A stretch of 51,035 nt of DNA, taken from Eubacteriales bacterium. Lineage in GTDB: Bacteria; Bacillota; Clostridia; Lachnospirales; Lachnospiraceae. The stretch is taken from positions 1-51,035 of the forward strand of contig JAUNPJ010000019.1 of the NCBI GenBank assembly GCA_030536755.1. Reading direction: 5' to 3'. Positions 42,108-50,855 of this stretch are shown piece by piece (position 1 is the stretch's first letter; the number at the start of each line of letters is the position of its first letter). The notes under the pieces were generated by a model. The model saw only the letters and a list, made by a program, of their open reading frames with translations, was not told the origin of the DNA and ran no database searches. The position numbers were made by a program, and so were the translations under genes.

Positions 42108-44807
42108 TTGAAACATTTACATTTTATTGACGGAAACGGCAGTTTTTCCATTGAACGACCGGAAAATACAAGTTACCTTTACTTTCCACTTGCATCAGAA
42201 GCAGGATTGAAAAGCGCTGTTACGCCAAACCTTGGCGGAGATTCCAAAGTGAATCAGGACAGCTTTCTGCTTGAGCCGGTAAGTTCCGAAAATCTGCATA
42301 ACAACCGTTCTGTCCGAAACTTCTGGTGTGTCATAGACGGTGTTGGCGTTTACTCGGCTGTCGGAGCATCTGGCGAACAGGAAGCCTCCAAATTTTCCAA
42401 AGTTCAGGATGAAAGTGAACTCACTGCCGGATTGATGTGGCATACATTAAAAAGAAATTCCAAAATTCTCCAAATTTCCTCTGAGATAACCTCCTTTGTT
42501 CCAAGAGACAACAACGTGGAAATTATGTATGTGACGATTCAAAATCAGTCAGAACGCACACAGAACATCACTGCCTATGCCGCTGTTCCTCTTTACGGCC
42601 GCAGTGCGGACAATATACGTGATCACCGCAATGTTACTTCTATGCTCCATCGCATACAGACGACAGAGCATGGTGTTTTTGTACGCCCGACTATGTCTTT
42701 TGATGAACGTGGCCATCAGGTAAACCACCGAATTTATTATGTTGCCGGATGCACGGGCAGCAGCCAGACACCAGAGTCCTTTTATCCTACCGTTGAGGAT
42801 TTCATCGGTGAGGGCGGCACCTATACACATCCACGCGCAGTATATGAAACCCATCCGGGTGTACCTGCGTCCCACCGTGCAGCCGGAAAAGAAGCAATGG
42901 GAGCCTTTCGTTTTCAAAAGGTTACGCTCGCTCCCGGCGAAAAAGCAGACTATATCGTTCTTCTTGGCACAGAGGAAAGCGAAGAGCCAATTGCACATCT
43001 TCTTGAGAAATACAATTCTTCTGCTAAAGTGAACATGGTACTGGAAGAAACAAAAAAATACTGGATAAATAAAGTTAATGTTGATTTCCACACCAAAGAT
43101 ACCAATTTTGACGGTTTCATGAAATGGGTCAGCTTTCAGCCTTTCCTGCGCCGTTTATTCGGATGTTCGTTCCTGCCTCATCACGATTACGGACGCGGAG
43201 GACGCGGCTGGCGTGATTTGTGGCAGGACTGCCTTTCTCTTTTGTTGATGGATCCACAGGATGTCGGAGCCATGATTGCCCAAAATTACGGCGGTGTCCG
43301 CATTGACGGAACCAATGCCACAATCATCGGTGACGGTGACGGCAATTTTATCGCAGACCGAAACGGCATTGCCCGTGTCTGGATGGATCATGCTCTCTGG
43401 CCGCTTATGACAACAAAGCTTTATATCGATCAGACCGGCGATATCGATATTCTAAAAAAAGAAGTTCCTTATTTTAAGGACACACAGACAATGCGCGGAA
43501 CCCAAATCGATACACTCTGGAATGATACCTACGGAAACCAGCAGCGCACAGACACAGACGAGATTTATACAGGAAGCATCCTGGAACACATTCTAATTCA
43601 GCAGCTTGCCGCATTTTATGAGGTCGGAGACCATAACATTTATCAACTGCGCGGTGCAGACTGGAACGATGCTCTTGACATGGCAGCTGAACACGGAGAA
43701 AGCGTTGCCTTCACCTGTGCCTACGCCGGAAACCTGAGACTGCTTGCCGAACTGCTTCACCTTATGGAAAATCAGCAACCGGGACAGACAATAGAACTTC
43801 TGGAGGAAATCGAAATTTTGCTAAATTCTGATCCGGAACTGTTTGACAATATTGATAAAAAGCATGAGATTTTATCGCAGTATGCTTCCCGGTGCAAGCA
43901 TAACGTCAGCGGAAAAAAAGCAGCCTTCACACTTACTCAGATTGCTTCCAATCTAATTCAGAAAGCAAACTGGCTGACTGAGCACGTAAGAGCTCAGGAA
44001 TGGATCGAAGGTTCCTCCGGCGAAGGCTGGTTCAATAGCTATTACGACAATCACGGACAGGCGGTAGAAGGATTCCGTGATGATTCCGTGCGCATGATGC
44101 TCACCGGACAGGTATTTTCCATTATGGGACACATTGCCACCAACGAACAGATTCAGAAAATCGTAAAAAGTGCCGATCATTATCTGTATCAGAAGGAAAT
44201 CGGCGGCTATCGCCTGAATACCGATTTTCAGGAATTAAAATTTGACATGGGACGTATGTTCGGATTTGCTTATGGAGAAAAGGAAAACGGTGCCGTTTTC
44301 TCTCATATGACTGTTATGTTCGCAAATGCATTATATCGCTGTGGATTCGCGAAAGAAGGATGGAAGGCATTAAAAACACTGGCAAATACTGCGTTGAATT
44401 TTGATACTAGCCATATCTATCCGGGCATTCCGGAATATTTCCGTTCTGACGGACGCGGCATGTATCACTATCTGACCGGTGCGGCAAGCTGGTATATGAT
44501 GACGATGATCACAGAAGTCTTTGGTGTCCATGGATCTGCAGGCGATCTCATTTTGTATCCAAAGCTTCTGGCAGAACAGTTTGACGAAGATGGAATCGCC
44601 TCCATCCACGTTTCTTTCGCCGGTAAACAGCTTAAGGTTATCTACAAAAATGAACCGGGCAAAGATTTTGGATCCTACACTGCTGCATCTGCCGTATGCG
44701 ATGATACGCCAATTGAGATTGTGAAAGACTCCTATGCCATTGTTTCCCGCAAGATGCTGGAAGAGCTTTCAGACGAACCACATACCATCACCATCACATT
44801 ACTCTAA
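42108..44807 (+). CDS. GH94 phosphorylase, long form (laminaribiose-phosphorylase-like)
   Basis: An 899-residue GH94 enzyme that should split a beta-glucosyl disaccharide with phosphate, releasing glucose 1-phosphate. The N-terminal beta-sandwich contains SYLYFPLASEAGLKSAVTP and LHNNRSVRNFWC. The (alpha/alpha)6 barrel has GRGGRGWRDLWQDCLSLLL, GVRIDGTNATIIG and the acid motif ADWND (517-521). KENGAVFSHM and LTGAASW form the phosphate side. Its length and these motifs fit the group that includes laminaribiose phosphorylase better than classic cellobiose phosphorylase, but the substrate is uncertain. The start is a TTG with AAAGGAGA 9 nt upstream. The second GH94 gene follows after 26 bp. Confidence 0.85.
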   Translation: MKHLHFIDGNGSFSIERPENTSYLYFPLASEAGLKSAVTPNLGGDSKVNQDSFLLEPVSSENLHNNRSVRNFWCVIDGVGVYSAVGASGEQEASKFSKVQDESELTAGLMWHTLKRNSKILQISSEITSFVPRDNNVEIMYVTIQNQSERTQNITAYAAVPLYGRSADNIRDHRNVTSMLHRIQTTEHGVFVRPTMSFDERGHQVNHRIYYVAGCTGSSQTPESFYPTVEDFIGEGGTYTHPRAVYETHPGVPASHRAAGKEAMGAFRFQKVTLAPGEKADYIVLLGTEESEEPIAHLLEKYNSSAKVNMVLEETKKYWINKVNVDFHTKDTNFDGFMKWVSFQPFLRRLFGCSFLPHHDYGRGGRGWRDLWQDCLSLLLMDPQDVGAMIAQNYGGVRIDGTNATIIGDGDGNFIADRNGIARVWMDHALWPLMTTKLYIDQTGDIDILKKEVPYFKDTQTMRGTQIDTLWNDTYGNQQRTDTDEIYTGSILEHILIQQLAAFYEVGDHNIYQLRGADWNDALDMAAEHGESVAFTCAYAGNLRLLAELLHLMENQQPGQTIELLEEIEILLNSDPELFDNIDKKHEILSQYASRCKHNVSGKKAAFTLTQIASNLIQKANWLTEHVRAQEWIEGSSGEGWFNSYYDNHGQAVEGFRDDSVRMMLTGQVFSIMGHIATNEQIQKIVKSADHYLYQKEIGGYRLNTDFQELKFDMGRMFGFAYGEKENGAVFSHMTVMFANALYRCGFAKEGWKALKTLANTALNFDTSHIYPGIPEYFRSDGRGMYHYLTGAASWYMMTMITEVFGVHGSAGDLILYPKLLAEQFDEDGIASIHVSFAGKQLKVIYKNEPGKDFGSYTAASAVCDDTPIEIVKDSYAIVSRKMLEELSDEPHTITITLL

Positions 44808-44833
44808 ATTTATAAAGGACAGGTACAACAACT

Positions 44834-47245
44834 ATGAAATATGGCTATTTTGATGACAATAACCGTGAATACGTGATTGAACGCCCAGATACTCCGGCAC
44901 CATGGGTAAACTATCTGGGTTCCCCAGAATACGGTGCAATCATTTCCAACAACGCAGGCGGCTACAGCTTTGCAAAGTCTGGTGCAAACGGACGAATCCT
45001 GCGCTACGTCTTCAATGATTTTGACCAGCCCGGACGCTACATCTATATCCGTGACAACAAATCCAACGATTACTGGTCTGCTTCCTGGCAGCCGGTAGGC
45101 AAGGATCTTGACAGCTATCACAGCGAATGCCGCCATGGCATCGGTTATACAAAAATGACTGCCGACTATAACAAGATTCACTCAGAGGTACTTTATTATG
45201 TTCCTCTGGGAAAAGCCTACGAAGTATGGGCACTTTCCGTGACAAATAATTCTGATGAGACAAGAGATCTGACGCTGACCGGTTATGCTGAATTTACCAA
45301 TCACAGCAATTACGAACAGGACCAGGTCAATTTGCAGTACTCTCTGTTCATCACAAGAACACTTTTTGAAGAAAATCGTATCATGCAGCAGGTACACGGA
45401 AATCTGGACGCGCTTAAGCCCGAAGAACAAGTGGATAACAAAAACGTAACGGAGCGCTTTTTCGGTCTCGCAGGTGCTGACGTTTCCTCTTACTGCGGAG
45501 ATAAAAACAGCTTCCTCGGGAACTATCACGGATATGGAAATCCACATGGCGTTATATCCGGTAGTCTCGGAAATATCACCAGCTACAACGAGAATTCCTG
45601 TGGTGCTCTTTCCAGCAGCGTAACGCTGGCACCGAGCGAGACAAAAACGATCGTTTTCCTGCTTGGCATGAAGCCTTCCGCCGAAGCTGCCCAAGTGATC
45701 GCTTCTTATGCAGATCCGGCAAAGACGGTTGTTCAGGAGTTATCTGAACTGAAAGCAGACTGGAATGCCAAACTGGAAAACCTCAAAGTAACCACACCAA
45801 GCCCGGAATTTAATACCATGATCAACACATGGAACGCTTACAACTGCTTTATGACCTTTATCTGGTCACGTGCAGCTTCCTTTATCTACTGCGGTCTGCG
45901 CAATGGCTATGGCTACCGCGACACAGTACAGGATATTCAGGGAATCATCCACCTCGCTCCGGAAATGGCGATAGAAAAAATCCGCTTTATGCTCTCCGCG
46001 CAGGTAGACAACGGCGGCGGTCTTCCACTCGTAAAATTCACACATAACCCGGGACACGAAGATACACCGGACGACGCCTCCTACGTAAAAGAGACAGGAC
46101 ATCCGGCATATCGCGCAGACGATGCACTGTGGCTTTTCCCAACGGTATATAAATACATTTCCGAGACTGGCAACACGGCATTCCTGGATGAAGTAATCCC
46201 ATTTGCAAACAAAGACGAAGGAACGGTTTATGAGCATTTAAAACGTGCCGTACAATTCTCCTTTGACCACCTTGGTCCTCACGGTATGCCTGCCGGACTG
46301 TATGCAGACTGGAACGACTGCCTCCGCCTGGGAGCAGATGGAGAATCCTCCTTCGTAGCACTGCAATTCTACTATGCAATGATCATCTTAAAGAAATTTG
46401 CAGAACACAAGCAGGACTCTGCTTATATCAGCTATCTAGAAGACAAACTGCAGGAAACTGCAGAGAAAATCCAGAAGCTTTGCTGGGACAATGACCGTTT
46501 CATCCGCGGCTATACAGAAGCAGGCGAACGCATCGGTGCCGCTGCCGATCCTGAGGCAAATATGTGGTTAAATCCACAGAGCTGGGCAGTTATCAGCGGA
46601 CTGGCTAGCAAAGAACAGGCAAATGCTGCGCTTGACAATGTATATGAGCGCTTAAATACACCATATGGCGCAATCCTGATGGATCCGCCGTATCATGCAC
46701 ACGCATTTGACGGTGCACTTGCCGTTATTTATAACCAGGGAACAAAAGAAAACGCCGGTATCTTCTCCCAGTCTCAAGGTTGGCTGATTCTTGCCGAGGC
46801 ACTCTGCGGACATGGAGACCGTGCATTTACCTATTTTATGGAAAACGCACCTGCTGCACAAAATGGCCGAGCAGAAATCCGTCATCTGGAGCCGTACTGT
46901 TATGGACAGTTTACGGAAGGAAAGGCAAGCGAACATTTCGGCCGTTCTCACGTACACTGGCTGACAGGAACAGCTTCCACCGTCATGGTAGGATGCGTGG
47001 AAGGTATCCTTGGACTCCGTCCGGATTTAAACGGTCTCAGACTTGCTCCATCTATCCCAAAAGACTGGAAGAGCTTTGAAATGGACAAAAATTTCCGCGG
47101 AAAGCATCTGCACATTGCTGTGGAAAATCCGAACGCAAAAGAATCCGGATGTACAAAACTGATTCTAAACGGCACAGAACTTCCTGACAATTACATACCG
47201 GTTGACCTCTTACAGGATACCAACAACATTACCTTCATTCTTTAA
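44834..47245 (+). CDS. GH94 phosphorylase (cellobiose/chitobiose-phosphorylase type)
   Basis: An 803-residue GH94 enzyme with the typical start GYFDDNNREYVIERPDTP and PWVNYLGS. It has the subsite loop YGYRDTVQDIQGIIHLAPE, the acid motif ADWND (491-495), and the phosphate-site block HVHWLTGTAS. The start resembles cellobiose phosphorylases, but the region GLYADWNDCLRLG with ESSF is closer to chitobiose phosphorylases, so the acceptor is not certain. It lacks a signal peptide and works inside the cell on imported disaccharide, forming glucose 1-phosphate. It is second in a two-gene unit and ends in a strong terminator. Confidence 0.88.
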   Translation: MKYGYFDDNNREYVIERPDTPAPWVNYLGSPEYGAIISNNAGGYSFAKSGANGRILRYVFNDFDQPGRYIYIRDNKSNDYWSASWQPVGKDLDSYHSECRHGIGYTKMTADYNKIHSEVLYYVPLGKAYEVWALSVTNNSDETRDLTLTGYAEFTNHSNYEQDQVNLQYSLFITRTLFEENRIMQQVHGNLDALKPEEQVDNKNVTERFFGLAGADVSSYCGDKNSFLGNYHGYGNPHGVISGSLGNITSYNENSCGALSSSVTLAPSETKTIVFLLGMKPSAEAAQVIASYADPAKTVVQELSELKADWNAKLENLKVTTPSPEFNTMINTWNAYNCFMTFIWSRAASFIYCGLRNGYGYRDTVQDIQGIIHLAPEMAIEKIRFMLSAQVDNGGGLPLVKFTHNPGHEDTPDDASYVKETGHPAYRADDALWLFPTVYKYISETGNTAFLDEVIPFANKDEGTVYEHLKRAVQFSFDHLGPHGMPAGLYADWNDCLRLGADGESSFVALQFYYAMIILKKFAEHKQDSAYISYLEDKLQETAEKIQKLCWDNDRFIRGYTEAGERIGAAADPEANMWLNPQSWAVISGLASKEQANAALDNVYERLNTPYGAILMDPPYHAHAFDGALAVIYNQGTKENAGIFSQSQGWLILAEALCGHGDRAFTYFMENAPAAQNGRAEIRHLEPYCYGQFTEGKASEHFGRSHVHWLTGTASTVMVGCVEGILGLRPDLNGLRLAPSIPKDWKSFEMDKNFRGKHLHIAVENPNAKESGCTKLILNGTELPDNYIPVDLLQDTNNITFIL

Positions 47246-47251
47246 TCTATA

Positions 47252-47288
47252 AAAAAGGCGCAGCATCATAATCTGGCTGCGCCTTTTT
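47252..47288. terminator. Bidirectional terminator between the GH94 genes and araC
   Basis: The stem GGCGCAGC / GCTGCGCC with an 11-base loop is flanked by AAAAAA on the left and TTTTT on the right, so it works for both convergent genes. Confidence 0.92.
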
Positions 47289-47304
47289 CAATCTTATCAT
47301 GATT

Positions 47305-48078
47305 TTATTTTTTCTTAGCGTCCACTTCCTTTTCAATATCCCATTGAATCATATAATGCAAATCCCGATATTTCTTCGGTGTCATACCAACACTTTCACG
47401 AAATTGCTGTATAAAATGACTCTGTGAAGAAAACGACAAACGATTTGCAATGTCAATGATTGAATAATCACTAAACTGCAGGAGATTCTTGGCAATGTCT
47501 ATTTTCTGCTGCCGGATGTAAGCACTGACAGAAATTCCTGTCTCTTTTTTAAACAGCCGTGAAAGGTAACTGGCCGAAACACCAAATTCATCCGCCAAAT
47601 CCTCAATCGTAATACGCTCCTTGATATGAGAATAAATATACTCTTTGCATGTATTGATATGCTTAGAATTTGTATCATTTCGAAAATGTCTGCGCATTTT
47701 CTCCGCATAGTCTATAACCATCTCATCATGCAGACACTTCACTCCCTCTACCGTATGAATATCATCTAGCTTCTGGATGTAAAAATCGCTCAGACGAAAG
47801 GCCTGCTCCAACTCCATACCACTTTGTCTGCATAAGCGTGTAATCATCGCAGTTGTAATGACAAAATGATATTTTAAATTTGTCACAGGATTTCTGGAAA
47901 GCACACCAACACCTTCACTTTCCACAAACCTGCCCTGCTCACAGTTCTTCCGCACAGCCTCCACATCTCCAGACACAACTGCCTGGTAAAACATAAATTC
48001 TTCTGTCGGATGTCTATGCTCAATCTCGTCAATATCATCTCCAGCCTCAAAAAGAAGCCATTCGTCCTGGTATGTCAT
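47305..48078 (-). CDS. AraC-family regulator of the beta-glucoside locus
   Basis: A regulator of about 257 residues. The N-terminal helical sensor part (FMFYQAVVSGDVEAVRKNC, NPVTNLKYHFVITTAMITR) belongs to a Firmicutes type without the cupin of AraC. The C-terminal DNA-binding domain has two helix-turn-helix units (ITIEDLADEFGVSASYLSRLFKK-like, and IIDIANRLSFSSQSHFIQQFR) and ends GMTPKKYRDL. It probably controls the divergent GH94/ABC promoters. I favour the ATG at 48078 with GAGG 10 nt upstream. It lies 16 bp after pyrD on the same strand and may be co-transcribed with pyrF-pyrK-pyrD. Confidence 0.87.
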   Translation of the reverse strand: MTYQDEWLLFEAGDDIDEIEHRHPTEEFMFYQAVVSGDVEAVRKNCEQGRFVESEGVGVLSRNPVTNLKYHFVITTAMITRLCRQSGMELEQAFRLSDFYIQKLDDIHTVEGVKCLHDEMVIDYAEKMRRHFRNDTNSKHINTCKEYIYSHIKERITIEDLADEFGVSASYLSRLFKKETGISVSAYIRQQKIDIAKNLLQFSDYSIIDIANRLSFSSQSHFIQQFRESVGMTPKKYRDLHYMIQWDIEKEVDAKKK

Positions 48079-48094
48079 ATCACATTTTCCTCTC

Positions 48095-48997
48095 TTATCG
48101 AACTGCACCGATCAGTTCGTTGATGTCTTCGATATGATTTCTCTTCATATAAGCCTCAATGCCTTCAATGACATCCAGTGTTGTTCTCGGATTGTTAAAG
48201 TTGGCCGTTCCGACTGACACTGCCGTTGCACCTGCCAGAATAAACTCCAATGCATCCTCCGCACAGGTAATTCCGCCCATTCCGATGATCGGCAGAGAGA
48301 CGGCCTGAGCAACCTGGTATACCATGCGCACGGCTACCGGGCGGATCGCAGGACCGGAAAGACCGCCTGTCTTATTGGCTACCGCAAACGTGCGGCGATT
48401 GACGTCAATTTTCATGCCCGTCAGTGTATTGATGAGTGAAAGGGCATCTGCACCGCCTGCCTCTGCCGCTTTTGCAATCTCCACGATGCTTGTGACATTT
48501 GGAGTCAGCTTCATAATAACCGGCTGTTTTGCTACTTTTTTGATCTCTTTTGTCAATTCTTCCACATGCTTTGGATCCTGTCCAAATGCCAGAAAGTCGG
48601 CATTGACATTCGGACAGGAGATGTTGATCTCCATCATGTCAATGTCCTCCTCTGCCAGACGCTCTACAACTGCCAGATATTCTTCAGGTGCATGACCGCA
48701 TACATTGACAATGATCTTTGTATCAAACTGCTGCAGATACGGAATGTCTCTTTTACAGAATACTTCTACGCCAGGATTCTGCAGACCGATCGCATTGATC
48801 ATACCGCTGCTTGTCTCTGCAATACGCGGAGTCGGATTGCCCGGCCATGCCACATGAGCAACGCCTTTTGTCACAACAGCTCCCAGACGATTCAAATCTA
48901 CATACTCTGCGTACTCTGCTCCCGATCCAAATGTCCCGGAGGCTGTCATTACCGGATTGGCAAGTTCTACTCCCGCCAGATTTACTTTCATATTCAT
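48095..48997 (-). CDS. pyrD: Dihydroorotate dehydrogenase, catalytic subunit (class 1B)
   Basis: An FMN enzyme that oxidises dihydroorotate to orotate using NAD through its PyrK partner. It has PVMTASGTFGSG at the FMN site, EINISCPNVN with the class 1 catalytic Cys, and IGMGGI and GATAVSVGTANF near the phosphate site. The start at 48997 has GGAGGTGG 7 nt upstream and shares one base with the pyrK stop (TAATG). The length of 300 is normal. Confidence 0.95.
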   Translation of the reverse strand: MNMKVNLAGVELANPVMTASGTFGSGAEYAEYVDLNRLGAVVTKGVAHVAWPGNPTPRIAETSSGMINAIGLQNPGVEVFCKRDIPYLQQFDTKIIVNVCGHAPEEYLAVVERLAEEDIDMMEINISCPNVNADFLAFGQDPKHVEELTKEIKKVAKQPVIMKLTPNVTSIVEIAKAAEAGGADALSLINTLTGMKIDVNRRTFAVANKTGGLSGPAIRPVAVRMVYQVAQAVSLPIIGMGGITCAEDALEFILAGATAVSVGTANFNNPRTTLDVIEGIEAYMKRNHIEDINELIGAVR

Positions 48998-49773
48998 TAC
49001 AGCTCCACCTCCGTACACAAAAATACAGGACCATCTTTACAAATCCTCTTATTATTTACATGAGAGTGCGGATCCAGCTCTGCGGATTTGCAGACACAGG
49101 CAAGACATGCACCGATTCCGCATGCCATCTTCTCTTCCATAGAAATCCAGCACTCGATGTCATGCTCCAGTGCATACGCTTTGATGGCACGAAGCATCGG
49201 TGTTGGACCACACGCAAAAATCACGTCCGCTCTGAGTCGATTTGCTTCAATCGCATCCAGAACATTTCCTTTCGTTCCGCAGCTTCCGTCCTCCGTCGCA
49301 ATGTAAAGATTTCCGTTTTCTTCTAATTCTTTATTCAAAAACAGCTCATCGCGGTATCCCGCAATGATCATTTTTTCCGCTTCGAGCTGCTTGGCAGTCT
49401 CTACCATGGGAGGTACGCCAATGCCGCCACCCATCAGAAATACTCTTCTGTCTTTGGCTCTCTCCAGAGGGAATCCGTTGCCGAGAGGTCCCATCACATC
49501 GACAGAATCTCCCTCTTTTAAACGGGAAAACTCTTCCGTTCCTTTTCCTGCCACACGATATACAAGACGCAGTGCGTTTTTGTCTTTATCAATTTCGCAA
49601 ATACTGATCGGTCTCGGCAGCATACGGCTTTTGTCTGCGCTGTATACAGATACAAACTGTCCCGGTTTTGCCTGTGCCGCAATAGTTTCCGTCTGAATCC
49701 AGAGGCTGTAGATACCCTCTGCAATAGTTTCCTGGCTGATCACCAGGCAGTTTTCTTTCTTCTTTTCGCTCAT
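48997..49773 (-). CDS. pyrK: Dihydroorotate dehydrogenase electron-transfer subunit
   Basis: A ferredoxin-reductase-type subunit binding FAD and a [2Fe-2S] cluster, passing electrons from PyrD to NAD. It has the FAD motif MLPRPISICE, the NAD site FLMGGGIGVPPMVE, and cluster cysteines in CGIGACLACVC plus the late RICKDGPVF. The length of 258 is standard. It lies 12 bp after pyrF and overlaps pyrD by one base. Confidence 0.95.
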   Translation of the reverse strand: MSEKKKENCLVISQETIAEGIYSLWIQTETIAAQAKPGQFVSVYSADKSRMLPRPISICEIDKDKNALRLVYRVAGKGTEEFSRLKEGDSVDVMGPLGNGFPLERAKDRRVFLMGGGIGVPPMVETAKQLEAEKMIIAGYRDELFLNKELEENGNLYIATEDGSCGTKGNVLDAIEANRLRADVIFACGPTPMLRAIKAYALEHDIECWISMEEKMACGIGACLACVCKSAELDPHSHVNNKRICKDGPVFLCTEVEL

Positions 49774-49785
49774 GATACTTTTCCT

Positions 49786-50715
49786 TTATTCTCTGTTCTC
49801 CAATGCTCCGTTAATATCTGCAACCATATCCAATACAGCCTGACGGGATGCGTCTGCATAATTCTCAGCACCGAAAGAAGCATACTTCTCCTGTTTGTAA
49901 GCAGCAATGATTCCACGGGAGGAGTTCACGATCGCGCCAAGTCCATTCTCATCAAAGAAATGAACCAGATCTGCACCTTTTCCGCCCTGTGCACCATATC
50001 CCGGCACCAGAATGAAGGATTTCGGCATTACTTTACGCAGCACCTTGCCCATCTCCGGATAAGTTGCTCCGACAACTGCGCCGATGTAGCTGTACTCGTC
50101 ACCCATCAGTTCTTCGCCCCACTGGGCAACCTTCTCACCGACCAGTTCATACAGCGGACGGCCATCTACCAGCTGATCCTGGAATTCTCCACTAGAAGGA
50201 TTGGATGTCTTAACAAGAATAAATAAACCTTTTTTATGCTCCTTGCATACTTCTGCAAATGGTTTCACACCGTCAGAGCCAAGATACGGATTAACCGTTG
50301 CAAAGTCTTCATCAAACGGCAGATAAGATTTGGAACCTACCTGCACACTGCCCAGGTGACCTACGGCATAAGCAGCAGATGTGGAACCAATGTCTCCTCT
50401 CTTGATATCACCGATTACGATCAGGCCTTTTGATTTACAGTAATCAACAGTCTTTTTGAAAACTTTTAATCCCTCGATACCAAACTGCTCATACATCGCG
50501 ATCTGTGGCTTCACAGCCGGAATCAGATCGCACGTTGCATCTACGATTCCCTTGTTGAACTGCCACATGGCTTCTGCCGCACCTTCCAGAGTCTCACCGT
50601 ATTCTGCAAAAGCAGCTTTCTGGATATGCTCCGGAATATAATTCAGCATCGGGTCAAGTCCTACAACGATTGGTGCATTTGTTTTTTTGATTTTTTCTAC
50701 TAATTTATTGATCAT
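49786..50715 (-). CDS. pyrF: Orotidine 5'-phosphate decarboxylase (type 2)
   Basis: This enzyme decarboxylates OMP to UMP. The long, 309-residue type 2 form has VVGLDPML at the start, PQIAMYEQFG, the catalytic charged set GDIKRGDIGSTSAAYA, and PGYGAQGG at the phosphate site. I set the start at 50715, where AGGAGGG lies 6 nt upstream; the open frame to 50772 would include the promoter. It heads pyrF-pyrK-pyrD-(araC). Confidence 0.95.
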   Translation of the reverse strand: MINKLVEKIKKTNAPIVVGLDPMLNYIPEHIQKAAFAEYGETLEGAAEAMWQFNKGIVDATCDLIPAVKPQIAMYEQFGIEGLKVFKKTVDYCKSKGLIVIGDIKRGDIGSTSAAYAVGHLGSVQVGSKSYLPFDEDFATVNPYLGSDGVKPFAEVCKEHKKGLFILVKTSNPSSGEFQDQLVDGRPLYELVGEKVAQWGEELMGDEYSYIGAVVGATYPEMGKVLRKVMPKSFILVPGYGAQGGKGADLVHFFDENGLGAIVNSSRGIIAAYKQEKYASFGAENYADASRQAVLDMVADINGALENRE

Positions 50716-50743
50716 GGTAAGCCCTCCTAATATCATTTGTTCT

Positions 50744-50772
50744 ATCATACACGAAAATACGCGGTAATTCAA
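50744..50772 (-). promoter_or_regulatory. Promoter of pyrF-pyrK-pyrD
   Basis: TTGAAT (50772-50767) and TATGAT (50749-50744) on the minus strand are 17 bp apart. The leader is under 30 bases, so no PyrR-type attenuator fits. Confidence 0.6.
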
Positions 50773-50855
50773 GCGTCCACCATCAGGTAATGTTTTGCCT
50801 TTTGAAAGGATAAAATATTTTTCAATACTTCCACAATTTCCTGTTTGTAGGGTTG

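Noticed and set aside
50716-50743. PyrR-type attenuator ahead of pyrF
   Set aside because: The distance from promoter to start codon is too short to hold an anti-terminator and terminator.
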